A stretch of 7,732 nt of DNA from contig CAYSPJ010000185.1 in assembly GCA_964432875.1 (NCBI GenBank), forward strand, positions 1-7,732. Reading direction: 5' to 3'. Of this stretch, positions 4,537 through 7,732 are shown in pieces. Numbering within the stretch: the stretch's first letter is position 1; each line of letters begins with the position of its first letter. The position numbers and the translations under genes were made by a program. The stretch comes from JACJYE01 sp964432875. GTDB taxonomy: Bacteria; Bacteroidota; Bacteroidia; Chitinophagales; Saprospiraceae. Under the pieces are notes generated by a model. It searched no databases and had not been told where the DNA came from. It worked only from the letters and a program-made list of their open reading frames with translations.

Positions 4537-7500
4537 ATGAAAAGTTTATTACAAATTCCCTGCTTTGCTGCGATGCTGCTCATTGGCCTGAGCTTCGGCA
4601 TCGTCGAGCAGGCCAACGGGCAGTGTACTAACACTACTTCTTTTGGATCCGCTACCATCAATACCAGCGGTACAGTGGTCACGATTACGACCTGCGCCTT
4701 TGCCGGTGAATACTCGACCATCAATGGTGCAGTAGCTGGCCAGACTTTGCGGTTTACCTCCAGCATCAGCACCGACTTCATCACGATCCGCAGCGGCACG
4801 CCTGGGGGTCCGGTGCTGGCATTTGGCCAGACGCCCGTGGAGTTTGCCAACACCTTTACCGGAACGATTTATGCCCACTGGAACACGGACGCAAGCTGCG
4901 GCACTAATAGCAGCTGCCGTACGGGCACCGTGCAGTGCACTTCTTGTTTGGCGCCGCCGCCGCCAGCGCCGGCCAATGATCTATGCGCTAATGCCATCCC
5001 GATCGCTTGCGGCAGCACGGCTTCCGGCACCACGGTCAACGCTACCGTCGATAACGTCACTGGCGGGACTTGTGGGACCTCTATCACTGCTCCCGGGGTA
5101 TGGTACACCTTCACCTCTCCGGGTACGGGCAATGCTACCGTGAGCCTGTGCGGGTCGAGCTTCGACACGAAAATCAGCGTTTTCTCGGGTACTTGCGGCA
5201 GCCTGGTCTGCATCGGCGGAAACGATGACTCCTGCGGCTTGCAATCCCAATTGACCTTCAGCGCCACCAATGGCACCACCTACTATGTGCTGGTACACGG
5301 CTTCAGCTCTTCCACCGGCTCATTCACCTTGTCGCTCACCTGCCCAGCCCCACCGGTGATGGGGCCGGCCAACGACCTATGCGCCAATGCAGCGCCCATC
5401 TCCTGTGGCCAGACCTTGAGCGGCACGACCGTGGGCGCGACCAATACCGTTGCAGGAAGCTGCGGGGTATCCGTCACCTCTGCCGACGTTTGGTATGTCA
5501 TCGGCGGCACCGGCGGCGACATCACGGTGAGCACCTGCAACCAAGCCAGCTTCGACACCAAGCTCTCGGTCTTCTCGGGTTCTTGTGGCGCTTTGCTTTG
5601 CATCGGTGGCAATGACGATGCGGTGGGATGCAGCTTGACTTCGGAGTTTACTTTCCCCTCTACGGTGGGGACCAACTACTACATCCTCGTACATGGTTTC
5701 AGTAGCCAGACGGGCACTTTCGACTTGACAGCTACCTGCGCACCTGCGCCGGTCCCCGGCTGTACCGACCCCACTGCGCTCAACTACAACCCGGCGGCCA
5801 CCGTCGATGACGGCTCCTGTGTCTATGGCCCGGCCAACGACCTGTGCGCCAACGCGGCAGCCATCTCCTGCGGCCAGACCCTGAGCGGTACCACGGTGGG
5901 CGCTACCGTAGATAACGTGGGCACCTGCACGGTTTCGAATACCTCGGCCGGCGTATGGTATTCCTTCACCGGCACGGGCACCCCGGCCACGGTGAGCACT
6001 TGCAGCCAAGCCAGCTTCGACACCAAGCTTTCCGTCTTCACGGGCTCTTGTGGCGCTTTGGTTTGTGTAGGGGGCAATGACGATTTCTCGGGCTGTTCTG
6101 GCTTTACCTCGCAGTTTACTTTCCCCACTACTGCTGGCACGACCTACCGCGTACTAGTCCATGGCTTTGGCTCTTCGACGGGCACTTTCAGCCTGAGCCT
6201 CACCTGCGCTCCGGTCGTCTTGGGCTGCACCGATCCGGCGGCCATCAACTACAACCCGAATGCCAACACCGATGATGGCTCCTGCATTTATCCGCCGGTC
6301 ACCTGTGCAGAGGCTCTGGCAGTAGGCGTCGGCACGTATAATACGGGCTCGATTAACAGTGGCAACGGCGCCAGCAATATTTGCACCTTCCCCATCAGCG
6401 GCAACGCGACTCATGCCCGTTGGTACACCTTCACGCCCGTTGTGAGTGGGGAATACACCATCGGCTCGGCTGGTTTGACCTCGGTGGACACCCGCCTGTC
6501 GATCCACACTGGAAGCTGCGGTGATTTGGCTTGCTATGCTAGTAACGACGATGTGGGCGGCGGCAGCTTCGCCTCGCAAGTGACCGAATGCTTCACGGCC
6601 GGCACGACCTACTACATCGAGTGGGACAACCGCTGGTCAACCTCTTCTTTCAACTGGAGCATCGCCTTCAACGGCGTGGGCGAATGCGGCGACGACGGCG
6701 GTTTGCCTGAGCCTTGGGCCTGCAACGGCATCGGCAGCGGCGATGGCACCACCTTCTGCAGCTACGATAACGGCCAGTTCACCATCAACACCGGCGCAGC
6801 TAACAATAGCCTGAACGGCGACAACCTGGGCCTGATCGAGCAGTTCCTCTGCGGCGACTTCACCATCACGGCACGGGTCGTGAGCGTATCGGCCAATAGC
6901 TGGGCGGGCCTGACCGTGCGCGAAGACGGTTCGATGGGTAGCCGCATGGTAGCGGAATATAGCAACTTGGGCAGCGTCGTGCGCTGGGAAAGCCGCATGA
7001 TGCCCAATATGAACAAGGTAGTCAACCTCTTCCAGCGGCCCTTCCCCTACTGGCTGCGCCTGGTGCGCCAGGGTAATACCTTCATCGGCTACTACTCGTC
7101 CAATGGGGTGAACTTTAGCCTCGTCAACATCCAGAGTGTGCCGATGAACAGCTGCGTCACCGTAGCGATGGCAGGTTTCAGCAACATCCCGGGCCAGCCG
7201 GCTACGGTGGTCTTCAGCAACGTCGCCGTTACTGGTGGCCAAATCAATATTGCTGAGCTGCCGGGCAACGAGGTGATCCAGGCACCTGTAGAGCGCAATA
7301 TCAGCCTGTTCCCCAACCCGGCTCGCGACATCGTGACGATCGACCTGGGTGCTGAGCTGGGCTTTGGCCAGACGGCCGTACTGCGCTTGCGCAACGATCT
7401 GGGCCAGCTCCTGGAAGAGCGCCGCATCGATGCCCAGGTTATCCGCACGGAGATGAACGTCAGCAGGCTCATCCCGGGCATCTACTTCATCGAAGTACAT

Positions 7501-7548
7501 ACCGAGGGTACCCAGCCACAGATGCTGCGCTTCGTGAAGTCGGAATAA
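4537..7548 (+). CDS. Secreted multidomain protein with PPC-like repeats and T9SS type A sorting domain
   Basis: A 1003-residue exported protein. Residues 1-28 are a Sec signal peptide (MKSLLQ, hydrophobic core, likely cleavage ANG|QC). Residues 30-135 form a Cys- and Thr-rich beta module of unknown role, followed by a Pro linker. Four PPC-like repeats follow at 145-269, 277-401, 432-557 and 590-717; the first three begin PANDLCANA and share FDTK(L/I)SVF(S/T)G(S/T)CG and GGNDD, while the fourth is diverged. Two Asp-rich linkers GCTDP...NYNP...DDGSC sit at 408-430 and 563-585 and resemble calcium-binding thrombospondin type 3 motifs. Residues 727-901 look like a concanavalin/DUF1349-type beta-sandwich (YWLRLVRQGNTFIGYYSSNG). 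Residues 921-1003 are the sorting domain (SLFPNPARD ... GIYFIEV). By family knowledge it crosses the outer membrane by T9SS and stays on the surface or is released. No catalytic motif is seen, so an adhesive or binding role is inference. The ATG at 4537 is preferred over an in-frame TTG at 4477, which would put 20 polar residues ahead of the signal peptide. Confidence 0.9.
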   Translation: MKSLLQIPCFAAMLLIGLSFGIVEQANGQCTNTTSFGSATINTSGTVVTITTCAFAGEYSTINGAVAGQTLRFTSSISTDFITIRSGTPGGPVLAFGQTPVEFANTFTGTIYAHWNTDASCGTNSSCRTGTVQCTSCLAPPPPAPANDLCANAIPIACGSTASGTTVNATVDNVTGGTCGTSITAPGVWYTFTSPGTGNATVSLCGSSFDTKISVFSGTCGSLVCIGGNDDSCGLQSQLTFSATNGTTYYVLVHGFSSSTGSFTLSLTCPAPPVMGPANDLCANAAPISCGQTLSGTTVGATNTVAGSCGVSVTSADVWYVIGGTGGDITVSTCNQASFDTKLSVFSGSCGALLCIGGNDDAVGCSLTSEFTFPSTVGTNYYILVHGFSSQTGTFDLTATCAPAPVPGCTDPTALNYNPAATVDDGSCVYGPANDLCANAAAISCGQTLSGTTVGATVDNVGTCTVSNTSAGVWYSFTGTGTPATVSTCSQASFDTKLSVFTGSCGALVCVGGNDDFSGCSGFTSQFTFPTTAGTTYRVLVHGFGSSTGTFSLSLTCAPVVLGCTDPAAINYNPNANTDDGSCIYPPVTCAEALAVGVGTYNTGSINSGNGASNICTFPISGNATHARWYTFTPVVSGEYTIGSAGLTSVDTRLSIHTGSCGDLACYASNDDVGGGSFASQVTECFTAGTTYYIEWDNRWSTSSFNWSIAFNGVGECGDDGGLPEPWACNGIGSGDGTTFCSYDNGQFTINTGAANNSLNGDNLGLIEQFLCGDFTITARVVSVSANSWAGLTVREDGSMGSRMVAEYSNLGSVVRWESRMMPNMNKVVNLFQRPFPYWLRLVRQGNTFIGYYSSNGVNFSLVNIQSVPMNSCVTVAMAGFSNIPGQPATVVFSNVAVTGGQINIAELPGNEVIQAPVERNISLFPNPARDIVTIDLGAELGFGQTAVLRLRNDLGQLLEERRIDAQVIRTEMNVSRLIPGIYFIEVHTEGTQPQMLRFVKSE

Positions 7549-7600
7549 GATTATTTTGAGCGGGTAGTTTGAAATAGAAAACTGCTTGTCTCCAGTCCTC

Positions 7601-7649
7601 AAAAACAATCGGCGGCCCGGGATATCCCGGTGCCGCCGATTGTTTTTTT
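7601..7649. terminator. Strong bidirectional intrinsic terminator
   Basis: AAAAACAATCGGCGGC (7601-7616) pairs perfectly with 7632-7647, enclosing an inner palindrome CCGGGATATCCCGG (7617-7630) with one bulged T. It is followed by seven T (7643-7649), and A5 on the other side gives a U-tract on the minus strand as well. It lies 52 bp after the stop of the secreted-protein gene and should end its transcript, and also any gene arriving from the right. Confidence 0.92.
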
Positions 7650-7732
7650 AGCCGACTAAGGGCTTTGTGGCATCAATCCTGTTTTCACGGAGCTGCCTGG
7701 CGGCAGCGGGAGGTTTTTTAGCCACGGATTGC
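7650..7732. other. Right-edge intergenic sequence with a small hairpin
   Basis: No gene is visible. GCTGCC/GGCAGC (7692-7697 and 7702-7707) forms a hairpin with a 4-nt loop, followed six bases later by T6 (7714-7719), so it may be a second, weaker terminator. TTTTCACGGAG and AGCCACGGATTGC share a CACGGA core at 7686-7691 and 7723-7728; this may be the edge of a short intergenic repeat cut off by the window. Confidence 0.35.

Noticed and set aside
6637..7608. 323-codon open frame antisense to the end of the secreted-protein gene
   Set aside because: Shadow frame opposite the concanavalin-like and sorting domains; its start lies within the terminator.

Overview
The window looks like chromosomal DNA of a member of the Bacteroidota, probably Saprospiria-like (inference). 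It carries a large secreted protein that ends in a type IX secretion (T9SS) sorting domain, found almost only in this phylum. Upstream sites match the Bacteroidota promoter pattern TAnnTTTG, and the genes have no obvious Shine-Dalgarno sequences. Coding GC content is fairly high.

Layout, left to right. Bases 1-95 may hold the last 31 codons of a gene entering from the left. Bases about 105-1045 hold no convincing gene. They are a dense mosaic of short direct repeats, nearly all of which fold into hairpins: five copies of a CTGTTTTRACAG hairpin alternate with three kinds of longer module, and one 173-bp unit is tandemly duplicated almost without change. This is the most unusual part of the window. 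rbfA (30S ribosome maturation factor) follows on the minus strand, then, divergently, recG (branch-migration DNA helicase) on the plus strand. They share a 136-142 bp intergenic region with a recognisable recG promoter.

Between recG and the next gene lie about 800 bp without a convincing gene. This stretch holds a good promoter match immediately followed by a terminator-like hairpin, two poly-C tracts with similar flanks, some small inverted repeats, and a 10-bp direct repeat just ahead of the next gene.

The last gene (4537-7548) encodes a 1003-residue exported, cysteine-rich, multidomain protein: signal peptide, N-terminal beta-rich module, four PPC-like repeats, two short Asp-rich CTDP...DDGSC linkers, a concanavalin-like domain and a T9SS type A sorting domain. 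A strong bidirectional terminator follows it.

rbfA and recG are housekeeping genes, and nothing suggests they act with the secreted protein. No known defence system, CRISPR array, tRNA, rRNA or transposase gene was seen. The candidate for something undescribed is the hairpin-repeat mosaic at the left, whose variants mostly keep pairing through G-U wobbles readable on the plus strand.
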